The notes under the pieces are model-generated. The model had not been told where the DNA came from, made no database searches, and saw only the letters and a list, made by a program, of their open reading frames with translations. The translations under genes and the position numbers were made by a program. DNA of 64,000 nucleotides from Rhynchonema sp. JSB1_4 (taxonomy: Eukaryota; Nematoda; Chromadorea; Monhysterida; Xyalidae), in the NCBI GenBank assembly GCA_030248065.1, contig JASAMV010001644.1, forward strand, positions 25,597 to 89,596, in the 5' to 3' direction. Shown piece by piece: positions 44,008 through 54,863 of this stretch. The stretch's first letter is position 1, and each line of letters opens with the position of its first letter.

Positions 44008-47000
44008 TTACGGTTGTTTCAGCCAGAAATATACGGCGCCCGGAGCAGGCACGCTTCTTGCACACGCATGCCCGTGAGGTGGCCAGTGCATGCGGCACGT
44101 CTGGTTGGCCTGAAATTGACCGTTGTGGTAGACGGACAGAAAATGAGGCTGGCGCTTTTCGGCCTATAGTAATGTCGTCAAATCATGTCGTCCCATTTTG
44201 TCGTCAAATCACATGTATTGTTTTCGCGCTCATTTGGGGCTTATGTATTATTGCTTGTTGGACGACTTTATTCGAAGACATGATTTGCGACAAAACTATT
44301 AGCCAGCTTTATGGGTAAAACCACAGCATGATACGCATGTTTTTGTCGTTTCCAAACGAAATATCCGGCAAAGTTGCCGAACTCACAGGCACATATGTGA
44401 ACGCCTGACACAGTAATGTCTTCGAGCATTGCATCATGCAATCACCTTGCCGGGGCACGACCGTTTCGGTTCCAACGGGGGCGTACAATCCAGCCGTGTC
44501 CCTTTTGCCCTCGTAATTGCACACTGAAAAGCATTTTCAAAAAAAAGCCCCAACGATCAATTTTATGTTAATATTACCGTTTACGAGCAACATTAATCTC
44601 GGTTGATGCACTTCACCCACCGTTGTTCGTCTGATCGCAGTACGAATAGCCGGCGAGTTGTTCGGTCTGTTGCCAGTAGGGGCCGCACACTACAAACATG
44701 CGGTCGGTTTGTGCATAGTTTGGTTGACGTTAGGGCGGTTTGGCTTGGGTTTGACATGCATGCCCGATTTGAAAATTTTCCTATTCAATTCAAAATTCGA
44801 AATTCAATTGCTGCGGCCGATTGTCTTGCTGCATGCTGCGTCTAAGCACAAGGTGGTTCGAAAGAAGATCGGAGCATAAATTTAGCGCTGTGTATTGTGG
44901 TGCTGCGGTAATATTTTTGGACAAAAAGGCAGTATGTTTATTGTCACGCCCTCTACACTTTTTGTGCCATTATAATTTTTCTATTCGGCTGTTTTGTTAA
45001 ATAAAGGAACAAAGACCACTAGGTATGGTTTGGTGTTGTGCCTGTTGCATCCTGCATTAGGGCAGACTTAGGTTGAATCCGGAAACCGGAAATATTTCCG
45101 GAGTCCGGAAATGTTTTGTATTGTATTGTTTTGTATGAGAAGACTATTTCAGGAGAACACGTTCAATTCTAACGCAAGGACTGACGGCTCAACATGCATG
45201 CATATGCGGTGCTCTACCAGACCACAATGGCTTTTGTTCCTCCATGTGACGGTTGAAACATCAGCCGAATGGAAAATCTATGAATGCAGAAAACATGACC
45301 ACAAATACCGTATCATTTATTTACTTGCCGCCGCACCCCAATACGCGGCCCGCATGTTACGCTCCGGATCTTCTTTTGGACCACACTATATATATTTGCA
45401 GTCAACTCCAGAAAAAAAACATCTTGATGCCGAAGCTTGAAGTATAGAACTTCGATGCAATGAGCGACGCCGCAATTTAGCCGATCACACTAAAAGCAAC
45501 ACTCATGGTCAGCACACACTCACTATCGTATTCGCAAATGTACGGACGTGTGACGCCACACTGTCCGTCTCCCAGTCCTCCTCCGCCTCTCATCACGGCG
45601 CAGTCAGCTGGGGTGCCCACATCGTCCGGCGAACCTGGAATACTGTATATGGATAATATATTAGAGACACGCGGGTCGATCGATATTAAAGCATTGCTAC
45701 ACACGGATCGGATCGGATGCGTCTTTGGACACGTGCGATTCTGGCACAAGGTATACTCCGACAATACTTTTGGGAGAAGCTTTTCAAACGCGTTGCCTGA
45801 TCCGTAAAGCTCATTATGCGTGTATTAGCTGCAGCGGTCACGTGACTGCCAATCACACAATACACACAAGTCTAACGTGGTGCTGCGCCAGCTGCGTGTG
45901 CTGTACGGATCAGGCAACACGCTTGAAAAGTTTCTCCCAAAAGTATTGTTAGAGTATATATTAACAGGCATGCTGGAGCTGGAGCGACTAATTTCGGACC
46001 AGCGTAAAATTTGTTCATTCAGGTCTTTGAACAACACAACCAGAAACGCGAGTCTGCTGCTTGCTCCAGCGCGAATGTTTCAAGCTTACACAGAACTTTC
46101 TCACACCGAGCTTGCCACCGACCTTTACACCCAACCCAAGTGACCGTTACCGTTTCGAAAACATCACCCAAAGTCAAACTAGCACACTCAACTCTGAGTG
46201 CATAGCGCCCTTACACAGCTTTGGGGTGCAAATTTTTAGGCTGCGATTAGATAAATGCGGAACGCGGAAATTGGTGAGCAGATAAATGCGGAATGGCAAA
46301 TTTCTGCTTTCCGCATTCCGCGTTTATCTGCTCACCTTTACGGAATGGTGCGTTCTTGGGTGACGATGCCAACTTCCAGCGTGGTGAACTCAAATGTTGC
46401 GTGTAAACGCAAACAGTAACTGCGATGTTTGACCAAAAGCATAAAATTACTTGCAGAAGCTCAAAATTCCGCAAAGGTGAGCAGATAAACGCGGAATGCG
46501 GAATGCAGAATTTTGCCATTCCGCATTTATCTAATCGCAGCCTAACAGTTATGCGCATTAGGAAACGTGGGTGTGATCTTATACATAGCTGATCGGTCAA
46601 AGTAAATCAGAAAGAGAAATTCACACACGAAATGCTGGATAAATGCAGGTTTCAAACGAGACACAACACGTCTCTCGAGAAACAGTCTCTTCAGAAAAAG
46701 GTCCCCATTTTTGTTGTGTCACCCTGTACGTATAGAACTGTGTAACCACTCACCTGCCTCCCAGGGCTCGCTGCCATCGAAAGGTTGAAACGGATACGTT
46801 ACGCCATTGTGCCAGTTCCAACCGCCCGCAGGTTCGGTCCACGTGGTGCCGCGTTGTCTGCCACCGACATGATGCCAACCCGTAAAGGAGCCCTAACAAT
46901 TGTTTGCACCGGTACATGTACTATGAACCGGGTGGCCCAAAAGTTCCTCCCCTAGGTCAAGTATAATGTCAATGCACGTACAGATCTCCGCGTAACTTTG

Positions 47001-48142
47001 GGGGCAGTGCCACTCCAAAATGGCGGGGCACGCGTGGCACGCGTATGAAGCGTATGACCTTTCCACAACACACAAGCATAACAGCCATACGCACCATACG
47101 CGTGCGGCACGCGTCATACGCGTGCGGCACGCGAGTGGCACGCACGCCAAGCACACCGGCTTGACTTACACAACCAATGTTTTTCTCATAAATTTGCTTC
47201 CTTAATTGTTTTCAACCCGGGGCACAGGTTCAGGCCCGGCTATTAAAGTCGATTTATACTTCTGACTTCAGAGAAGTAGAAGTCAAAATCCGGAGAAGTT
47301 ACTACCACGCAGAAGTGCCGGGCAAGGCAGTTATTGCTGGTAGTGATTGCCTGTTCCGCTCTGTCCATTGACCGCTGCCTGCCGTCTACTGTTCTTGCTC
47401 TGTTAATGAGCTGACCGAACTGGCGGTCGCAAATTTCTGACTGCTATTGATGCTGCCAGGCAGTCAGAGTATCAACCGACTTTTAATCCCCCGCCGTTTC
47501 AGGCCTGGCTGAAGCCTTAGCCGAAGCCTATAATCGGGTCAAGTACGTATGCTGGGCCTGAATCGGCCGGGCCTGAAAAACTGGGTCTCAAAAGATCGGG
47601 CCTGAACTTCCGGGCCCGAAAAGTCGCGGAATAGGTTTGACCACTTGCGTGTTGATCACCGTAAGCGCATATCCACACGGTGTACACACACACGTACCAA
47701 GCCAGCGATTACGGCCAAATTCGTGGCCACATCATCGGCAACCATCAGTTCCCCGGCGCCAAGCGACAACACGCCACCGGCACAGATACCATCGGCGTTG
47801 CCCCAGGTTTGCGTGCCCGACCGTCGATGGTAACATTTTGTGCCGTAGACAAACTGCGCAACGGTACCCACGGATGTACAGTTGGCGGCGAAATAATCTG
47901 AAGATTGGTTTAACCGGCTAGTGTGAAAATCTGAAGCCTAACTATTCAAACGCCAAGAAATTAAATGACTTCATCACCAAACTTAGATCGCATCACCTGT
48001 GAGCAATAGGCTTGCTCCTCTTCCAAACCGAACCGACAAAAGTACCGCATGCGTGGAAAAGACGCTTACCGCAAAATACTCCTCGTAGTGCTGCGAGACA
48101 CACGATTGTTGGTATGTGCAAAAGGTTTTTGCACATCAACAT
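44008..48142 (-). CDS. Secreted C-type lectin with PAN-like C-terminal region, complete (7 exons, 276 aa)
   Basis: Minus-strand exons 48070-48142, 47698-47897, 46754-46892, 45524-45634, 44621-44689, 44387-44523, 44008-44109 join in consistent phases (831 nt). Residues 1-24 are a signal peptide (MLMCKNLLHIPTIVCLAAL...). Residues 30-173 are a C-type lectin domain: CYHRRSGTQTWGNADGIC, the central W-rich block (TGWHH ... WNWHNGVTY) and the closing CAVM ... CGVTRPYICE. The usual EPN/QPD and WND calcium-sugar motifs are not evident, so sugar binding is doubtful. Residues 198-276 (VCNYEG ... DCMMQCSKTLLCQAFTYVP ... TCRMHW) resemble a PAN/apple module. The protein is likely an extracellular recognition or adhesion factor. 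Its start faces the DB-module gene 309 bp away. Two foldback elements lie in the intron between exons 3 and 4. Confidence 0.85.
45754..45956. mobile_element. TA-flanked foldback element, relative of 38299 copy
   Basis: Inverted arms (CAATACTTTTGGGAGAAGC ... CCTGATCCGTA and complement) of about 50 bp are flanked by TA. Arms and ends match the element at 38299-38519, while the centres differ. It sits in the lectin intron. Confidence 0.7.
46239..46542. mobile_element. TA-flanked foldback element in lectin intron
   Basis: The ends GGCTGCGATTAGATAAATGC and its complement GCATTTATCTAATCGCAGCC are perfect inverted repeats flanked by TA (46237-46238, 46543-46544). Internal GTGAGCAGATAAAYGCGGAA phrases recur in both orientations, making nested hairpins. 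This fits a mariner-type MITE. Confidence 0.78.
47022..47155 (+). repeat. Short GC-rich tandem repeat (ACGCGTGCGGC)
   Basis: CATACGCGTGCGGCACGCG occurs twice in tandem near 47095-47130 with further degenerate copies (GGCACGCGTGGCACGCGTATG) around 47025-47050. It lies in the lectin intron between exons 2 and 3. Confidence 0.65.
47215..47640 (-). repeat. GGCCC-type dispersed repeat, inverted copy
   Basis: It contains GGGCCTGAACTTCCGGGCCC, GAATCGGCCGGGCCTGAA and GGGGCACAGGTTCAGGCC, the reverse complements of phrases at 295-345 and 780-840. It sits in the lectin intron. Confidence 0.65.
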
Positions 48143-48451
48143 GATTGATTATGATTGATGAGTATAGACTCAAAATGTAGCAGCGGAACTGGTAAACTCG
48201 GTTTGAGCTTCACGAGTGGCGTACATCGGAAACCACAACGCCTGCGACAAAATCAGGAGCTACTGTAGTCGACTGTGTTGACCATTTGCTACCGGCAGAT
48301 GTTGTACCCGGGACAAACATCCAACATCCAACAACTGAGGCTACACCGCCGCCAGTAATATCGAAATACCTACATACATACGTCGCTCAGCAACCGCTGT
48401 AAGCACACACACACTGCTGACGTAAAATTCGGATGGCATACCAATAATCGC
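48143..48451. promoter_or_regulatory. Shared divergent upstream region (lectin / DB-module gene)
   Basis: Only 309 bp separate the lectin ATG (minus) from the DB-module ATG (plus), so both promoters and 5' UTRs must lie here or overlap the opposite gene. I see no TATA box placed convincingly for either side. That the two starts are the true starts is inference from their signal peptides. Confidence 0.5.
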
Positions 48452-51400
48452 ATGTCTAGTTCCGCCCACGTTGGATTGTTTTCACTATTTATCATTGTCA
48501 TTATGGTTTCTGTCTGGTTAACAGCGCCCATAACGTGTGCCCAGTTTACGCGCATGCGGCGGGCTCGTGCGACCAAGTCAAAGTCAACCGACACCATATT
48601 CAACGAGATCGTGATAGCGGGAAAAACGCACAAAGCAGAGATGCAGCCGCCAACCACGGGAAAGTTGATGATTACGGTTAATGACGATTTCGCTTGTGGC
48701 TCGTAACTTTCATGCTTACAGCAAAAATAAAATGAAACGCATATGAGCATTGTTTTGGCCATGTGCTCGTGGGATGTCTGCCTGCCGTGTGGCAACGCGG
48801 AAGTAGGGGTAAAACTGCTGGCTTAGTTTTATGATGTCCAAGCTTACATTAATGCATATGTCCCTGAAACAATCAGTTTCAGTATAATGCAGTGTTGGCT
48901 TGGGCAGTGGGACATCAGACCAGAAAGTTTTTTTGCCTTTTGTGTTTTTTTGCATTCTTTCTTCCGCAGGATGGCTGTTCTTGATGACACCATTGCACAC
49001 TGTTGCAATTTTATTGTCAAAAAATTATTCCCGCTTGCCTGATAAAAAATCAAACGAACAGGAAAAAGAGCTGCCTATATCTTGCACGGGAAACTTCATA
49101 AATTACCGATATCTTGCGAACCTACATAGTAGTTTTTTAATCAAAGGGCATCACGAATAAAGACTTGCATAACTCGGAGATGTGCCGAGTCATGAAACAC
49201 CGGTATTTTCGGCGCTGGCTCCACAATGCATTGAATTCATTCTATGCAACTAATTTCATGTTGCACGCCTGCGGAAATTAAAAGTCGGGTGTGCGCTGTT
49301 TAAGTAGTAACATATTGTGTCATGGACGTGCTACTATTGTTGTGTCGTCTACTGCACACATGTGTGACATGGTGCATTAAACAAGATCACGGTGTTGTTC
49401 ATGTTGGATAATAGTACACAAATCGAAATCCTTGTATAATCTCGCTTTGTCACGTTTCGGTCAACAGTTGCCGCCAAATAAAGTGCTAAATTTAAAGAAG
49501 TTAACGTTCAATGTTGCGGTTGCAAATTCATAACTCGACTAAAACCAGTGCGTGAAACTAACCGCAACATCGAAAAGACTTGAAGTAAAAAGGAACAAGA
49601 TTCCTTCAGGCACGCTTCGTACGCACAGGAACAGCCAGCCGTTTCACAATTTACCTTGCAACAACGTTTGAAAACCGCGTAATGCGTGACAAATACAGAT
49701 AACGCCGACAACAAAGAAAACGGCATGCAATATCGCGAACCGAACGGATGCCAAGCAGGATTTTGATAGTTGCGCAAGTTTGATGCGTGCATGCACATGA
49801 AGGCAGGTACATGGGGGCAGTACAAATAAAATTCGGACACAAAGTTATTCCAACAGTAAGGCTGTGCATCAGAAAACTTGTCCGACGAACAATCAAGGAC
49901 CGGGCGGTTTTCTGTTTCAGACATATCAAATTTGTTAGACATGGTAACTTAGGCATACCTGTAGATGTCTGGCTGGATGTACATGTGAAAGGTAGCGCAC
50001 ATTTAATCAGCAGGTTTGACTGATATTGGCAGTTACATATATACGCAGAACACAAGAGGTTCTGTAGTTGTGCAAACACACTTTTGAAACTAAATCCACA
50101 ACCGCCACCGAAACTGTCTGGCCAACACCGCTCGAAAAGACGATACCGATTCGATCTGCGGCCCCAAGTTCATAATTCTCTGCCAAGGTCCAGCCGAAAA
50201 TGCTGCCAATCACTGCGTCAGTTAGCTTCGTGGTGCTGACGATATTGTTCGAAGTGGGAACGGCGGTGAGACAATTAGTGCCTCTACTTGGTGAAAGTTC
50301 ACAAAACAGAGTGAACAACGTTATGTTGAAAACAATAGTAGTTCAACGACATTTTGGCCTGGTGGCCCGTTTTGCAATTGCGCCTGGTGTTTTCCTGTGG
50401 GTGGCACGTTTTTATTGTTCAAAATGTTTTGTTTGGCCAGCAGTGGCAGTATTTCTGCATTTCTTAAGAGTTTTTGGAACTTGTGTCTTCTAACTTTTCG
50501 CAGGTTCGCACCCAACACGACGAATTTCACGATTGTTGTGTCACACAATTGGGCCTCAATCACGGATGCGTAAAGTACTGCCGATTCGATCTCTTTACGA
50601 GCTTTGTACGTTTTTAACCATTAGGGGAGATGACGAGGTTTAACTTATTTCGATAAAAGTGGTCACACGCCGTTAAATAGTTTGTCGAATCACAAGCGTG
50701 TGTGTCCGCCGGACTCAGCTGTGCATAATAATCCAAGACGCTCGTGCGTTTCAACGAGCAGTGAGGCGTTTACGCTGGTCTAGAACCAGCTCGTGCGAAT
50801 GTCTGAGTTTCTGATTCTGCGCATTCGCACTAACGATGACCGGGTGCACCGCTCGTTTGTGAGAACCGGGGGTTGTCCGGCGCAGATAAAAAACACGCAG
50901 CATAATTCGCATCACACTATGGTTGTCACATATTATGACGTGTCACATTTACCCCGTGGTAAATGTCTGGGCGAAGATCGGTGTGTAAGCTCGAACAAAA
51001 CCTCGCTCGGTAAATTAAATTTGTGTAAGCTCGGTGTAAACATGAAACATTCCACGTTAACAGCAAGCAGTTTCATGTTTACACCGAGCTTACATCGACC
51101 GAACTTGCGTCGACCTTCGCCCAATTGACCGTTTAGAAAAATTCCACCCGGTGTGTAGAATACATATACATATGTACATGTACCTGACATTGCTTTACAT
51201 CATATACAGATCCATTCGCAATATAACAATCGTGACCCAACATGCGGTGTGTCGGCTCTCGGCCCGTACCTGCTCTGCGCTGGCAACCAACACGATCACA
51301 GGCAGGAGTGCAGAGCAAATGGTCAGATTTAATTGGGCTTCACATTTAAGTTATATGTTTGCCTTTGCACGGATGCAAACTGGTTGCACCAACGTTAAGT

Positions 51401-52087
51401 TCCCTTGCTTTTCAAACAAATTCAGTAACCAATATTAAATCCAGGTGTGGCCAACACATTTGCCGGCGAAGCGTGTGTCGACTTCTGCGACATGCGACCG
51501 GGGCGCAGCTTTAATCTCGGTCTGCACCATTTGCCGTGCTTTCAGGTTCTCGGTGAGTGAGAAGGGGGTTGATGATCGACTTTTAGGTCAAATAGGACTG
51601 CTTTACTTGTAATTCAGCAACGATCCAGGTTTTTGACGTTGCATTGTTGTCGTCCCGTTTTGACGTTCTCGCGATAGCGTTCTGAAGTCTTCGGACGAGC
51701 GCCAACATAAACAAAATTCAGTTGTCATCATCAAACTGACCAGTGGCCACTATTCATTTTCCCGCGACTTTTCATGACCGGAAGTTCAGACCCGACCTTT
51801 TCAGGTCCAGTTTTTTAGGCCCGGCCGATTCAGGCACAGCATATTTGACCCATTCATAGGCTCCAGCCGGGCATGAATGGCCGGGCCTAAACCTGAGCCC
51901 CGGGACTGTACCGTCGCACAATAACTATTCATCCGTCTGCTGACCCTAATCATGCGCACATTTCATTTCAGACAACGTGAGATACGTGTTCGAAAAGCAT
52001 ATTTACGAGATCCTGGTGGAAAAAGTAATGAAAAAGAGGGCGGAACGCGAAAAACAAAGAGCTGCTGCTGAACTGCTGCAGGCTTAA
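48452..52087 (+). CDS. Secreted DB-module protein, complete (5 exons, 220 aa)
   Basis: Exons 48452-48676, 50504-50605, 51210-51321, 51445-51552, 51972-52087 join in matching phases and end at TAA 52085-52087 (663 nt). Residues 1-31 are a signal peptide (MSSSAHVGLFSLFIIVIMV...). Residues 31-75 are basic and unstructured. Residues 76-185 form a DB module (Pfam DB, known mostly from nematode extracellular proteins): HDCCVTQLGLNHGCVKYC, CGVSALGPYLLCAGNQ-DH, ANGVANTFAGEACVDFC and LPC. Ten cysteines remain against twelve usual; the second CC is EC here. The C-terminus is a charged helix (EKVMKKRAEREKQRAAAELL). The function of DB modules is unknown. The first donor (ACG|GTTAAT) is weak, so exon 1's end is the least certain point. 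Confidence 0.78.
49508..50318 (-). other. Unexplained open frames inside the DB-gene intron
   Basis: On the minus strand a 144-codon frame (49508-49942) is bounded by a good acceptor (GTCTGAAACAG, near 49918) and a good donor (TGCAAG|GTAAAT, near 49652). A second frame (50007-50318) reads TDAVIGSIFGWTLAENYELG. Neither matches a family I know and I could not link them by phase. They may be exons of a nested gene or chance. Confidence 0.25.
51765..51920 (+). repeat. GGCCC-type dispersed repeat, third copy
   Basis: Phrases GGAAGTTCAG, GGCCCGGCCGATTCAGGC, TTTGACCCATT, GGCTCCAGCCGGGC and CCCCGGGACTG...CCGTCGCACA follow the same order as in 310-845. It is a shorter copy of the repeat in the TTC38-like intron and lies in the last DB-gene intron. 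Confidence 0.7.
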
Positions 52088-52411
52088 AAAAACTGCCAGT
52101 GCATCATGGTTGTGCGATAATTCCTGGTAATGATTAAACTGCTTGTTCGTGATTATCGTGGTTTAATTTTTCGTAACTGAACAGGAATCCTGCAATCGAA
52201 CTGTCATTATTATGCTATCTATCAGTGTCGTGTACTGCTAAAATGGCATCAAGCACACAATCAATGGTTTGATATGTCCAAAGTTCGCTTGATCATGTGT
52301 GCGCGCAAGCATAAAGGAGAATTCGATCGATTTGACTATTCGTGATAATCTGGTTTGCCGTCGATTTCGATATAGAAGCTGATCGAGCTGGCTATAAGGT
52401 ATCCTGACGAG

Positions 52412-53004
52412 CAGGGTTGGGCAAAAAAAATTTTTTTAAAAAAAAAAGGTTTTTGAAAAAATTTTTTAAAAAAAAAAATTTTTTTTTAAAAATTTTCGGG
52501 GGAACAAAATGTTCTAAAACGTCCAAAAATGGCCTTTTTGGGGGTTATTTTTTGTCATTTTTTCTCAAGGGTCGCAAAATTTTCTTCACAAAATCACCTT
52601 TGGGGCATGTATTTGGTACCTACGATACCCCAAATGATGTTATTATACCTTCCCGTGATACATGGGACACGGTATGCACGTGCCTACATGGTACTTCGAT
52701 GTCATACCCCATCAGGTCGGTCATATACGACTGATTCAGCTGCCCGACAAGTATTTCTGCAGCTTATATTCTCAATTCTGCACAGACTGTTGGATCGTAC
52801 CAAAATGACGTAAACACCCTTGATAAGTGATACAAACCAAGTCACGAAAGTGACTTGTCAATTAAAGTTGCATTTTTTGGCGATTTTGCGCGTTTTTTAG
52901 GCAAATTTGGTAAAATTTCCCCGTATCTCAGACTTTAAAAAAAAATTTTTTTTTTAAACATTAAAAAAAAACTTGTTTAAAAAAAATTTTTTTTTCCAAC
53001 CCTG
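52412..53004. mobile_element. hAT-like non-autonomous element, copy 2
   Basis: The element is 593 bp with the same CAGGGTTGGGCAAAAAA / TTTTTTCCAACCCTG ends and nearly the same interior as 12223-12867. It has a perfect 8-bp target duplication CTGACGAG (52404-52411, 53005-53012). It lacks about 87 bp present in copy 1. The intact duplication and high similarity imply a fairly recent insertion. Confidence 0.87.
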
Positions 53005-54393
53005 CTGACGAGCATATAAAATCAAATACCATTATTTGAGACCCGTTCAACTTGTGTAATTCAACATTTCATTCAACTTGATGCATGATTAAAGTCTGGT
53101 ATTCACCTCTCCATGCACACACACCATGCTAATTTCATCAACCTACATACTGTATGTCCGAATGCCTAAGTACAGTAATGTGAATGATTAACAGCCATAA
53201 TGATTTCCTAGTTTACGAAGTGGTCCAATATTCGGGTTTGAACTGATCATCAGACGTATACGACAGGTATAAGATAAACAGCAAGAGTTCAAAAACAAAA
53301 ACGCACAATCAAAAAAGAGTAAAGCCTAAACAATTTCTGGTCATGCCAAATTTATATGTATTGCGGGTCCAAGCTGCTGACAACACGAACCGTATATACA
53401 TACTGTACAATATAAATATAATAGTGTCCAGTACATAGACGCCGGCATGTACGATCCAGCATGTCTTTTTAGCATAGCCATATGCTCAAATTCAGCTGTT
53501 ATCAGTACTCATCATATTATCATAACCTGATTTCTTTTTTTAATTTTAAGTTGTATAATAATAACAGCAGGAAATTAGAGTAGAATAACGATAAAACAGG
53601 GTACCTATGTACATAGTTAAGGTGAAAGTCTGAAATTATCACAGTGATAGTTCACAAAGCACAAACAAACAACATGTGACCCGACATTTTAATCACAGCC
53701 AAAATCAAGCACAAAAGAGGCATGTTTGAGAGGTTTCCGAATCCCAAAAATATCAGCGCTACTGCCGAATACGGATCCCGACTTTCCGAGACACGAAAAT
53801 ATTAAACCCGATCCCGAATCCGGTCCCGACACTTTTTTAATCATCAATGAGTGGAATTCACGAAACAGTTGATTGAAGAGTTGAGTGGAATGTGTTCAAT
53901 GAAAACTTCAGAGGAATGGATAAGGTAGCGGTGTTTTCCATCGAACTTTCTACTCAACACTCTCCCATTAGCTGTTTCGCGAAATTCAGCCAATTGGGAC
54001 TCCTGATCCCGTCCCGATACCGGCACTTCTTTATCTCGATCCGATTCAATTCCGACGTTGTTCAATAAAGTGCGTTTCCCTGTTTTACTTCTAGCAACGT
54101 TTTGTTCATGCGCACTTCGTCATGAAGAAAATATTGCCTACGGCGCCTTGTGAACTTCCTCTGTTGGCAACATGAGAAACTTTATCCATCATTTGCCCCA
54201 AAACGAATTTTTTTGTTTCAACATTTGAGGATTTGTTTCAGATTCAAGGTTCGTTCCACTTTTATCTTAACTTTGAGCCCCACGACCGAGTATTGAAACG
54301 CCATGCGCATCTTAACCGTGGCAACCGGGGACAGTGACCCGGAAGCCGACAACCAGCCTGTACCGGCCAGCAATAAGTGATTTATTCAATGTA

Positions 54394-54662
54394 GTAAGTT
54401 TCTAATTTCGTTGCCTCATGCATTCGTACAGACGCAGGGAAACTCCCGTTCGAAGTCGAGGCAGGCAACAAGCTCAACACACAGTCAACAAGCCACGCAG
54501 CTGACTGACACACACAGCTTGTGCGACTGAAACATTCGAAACGCACACGAGCCAGCTGCGTGGCTTGTTGACTGTTTGTTGAGCTTGTTGTCTGCCTCGA
54601 CTTCGAACCGCAGTTTCCCTGCGTCTGTAAAAGTGTGTGAGGCAACGAAATTAGAAATTTAC
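54394..54662. mobile_element. TA-flanked foldback element
   Basis: Long inverted arms: GTAAGTTTCTAATTTCGTTGC ... CAGACGCAGGGAAACT ... AAGTCGAGGCAG at left, complements at right. They cover nearly the whole 269 bp and are flanked by TA (54392-54393, 54663-54664). Transcribed, it would make a strong hairpin. Confidence 0.78.
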
Positions 54663-54863
54663 TATACTAATAAATTTCCCAAATCACTGCCGTGCAATAA
54701 AACACGCTCCATGGTAAATGCCTAGATCTGAACCCGAAAATCGACGTTTGAAACTTTCGGGCAACAGACACACAAAGGCAGCTTGCCAGCCAGCCAGGCA
54801 GCTGTGCGCAATGTTTCAAAATACTGCGTGTGGTTAGCGTCCGGGCTTTGAAGCGGACATTAA

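Noticed and set aside
47980..48070. Extra lectin exon encoding a Cys-rich frame (RYFCRFGLEEEQAYCSQ)
   Set aside because: Its phase does not fit the next exon, whereas splicing the signal-peptide exon at 48070 directly to 47897 does.
51448..51552. Direct splicing of DB exon 50504-50605 to 51445
   Set aside because: Phases disagree; the exon at 51210-51321 restores phase and supplies the missing central cysteines of the DB module.
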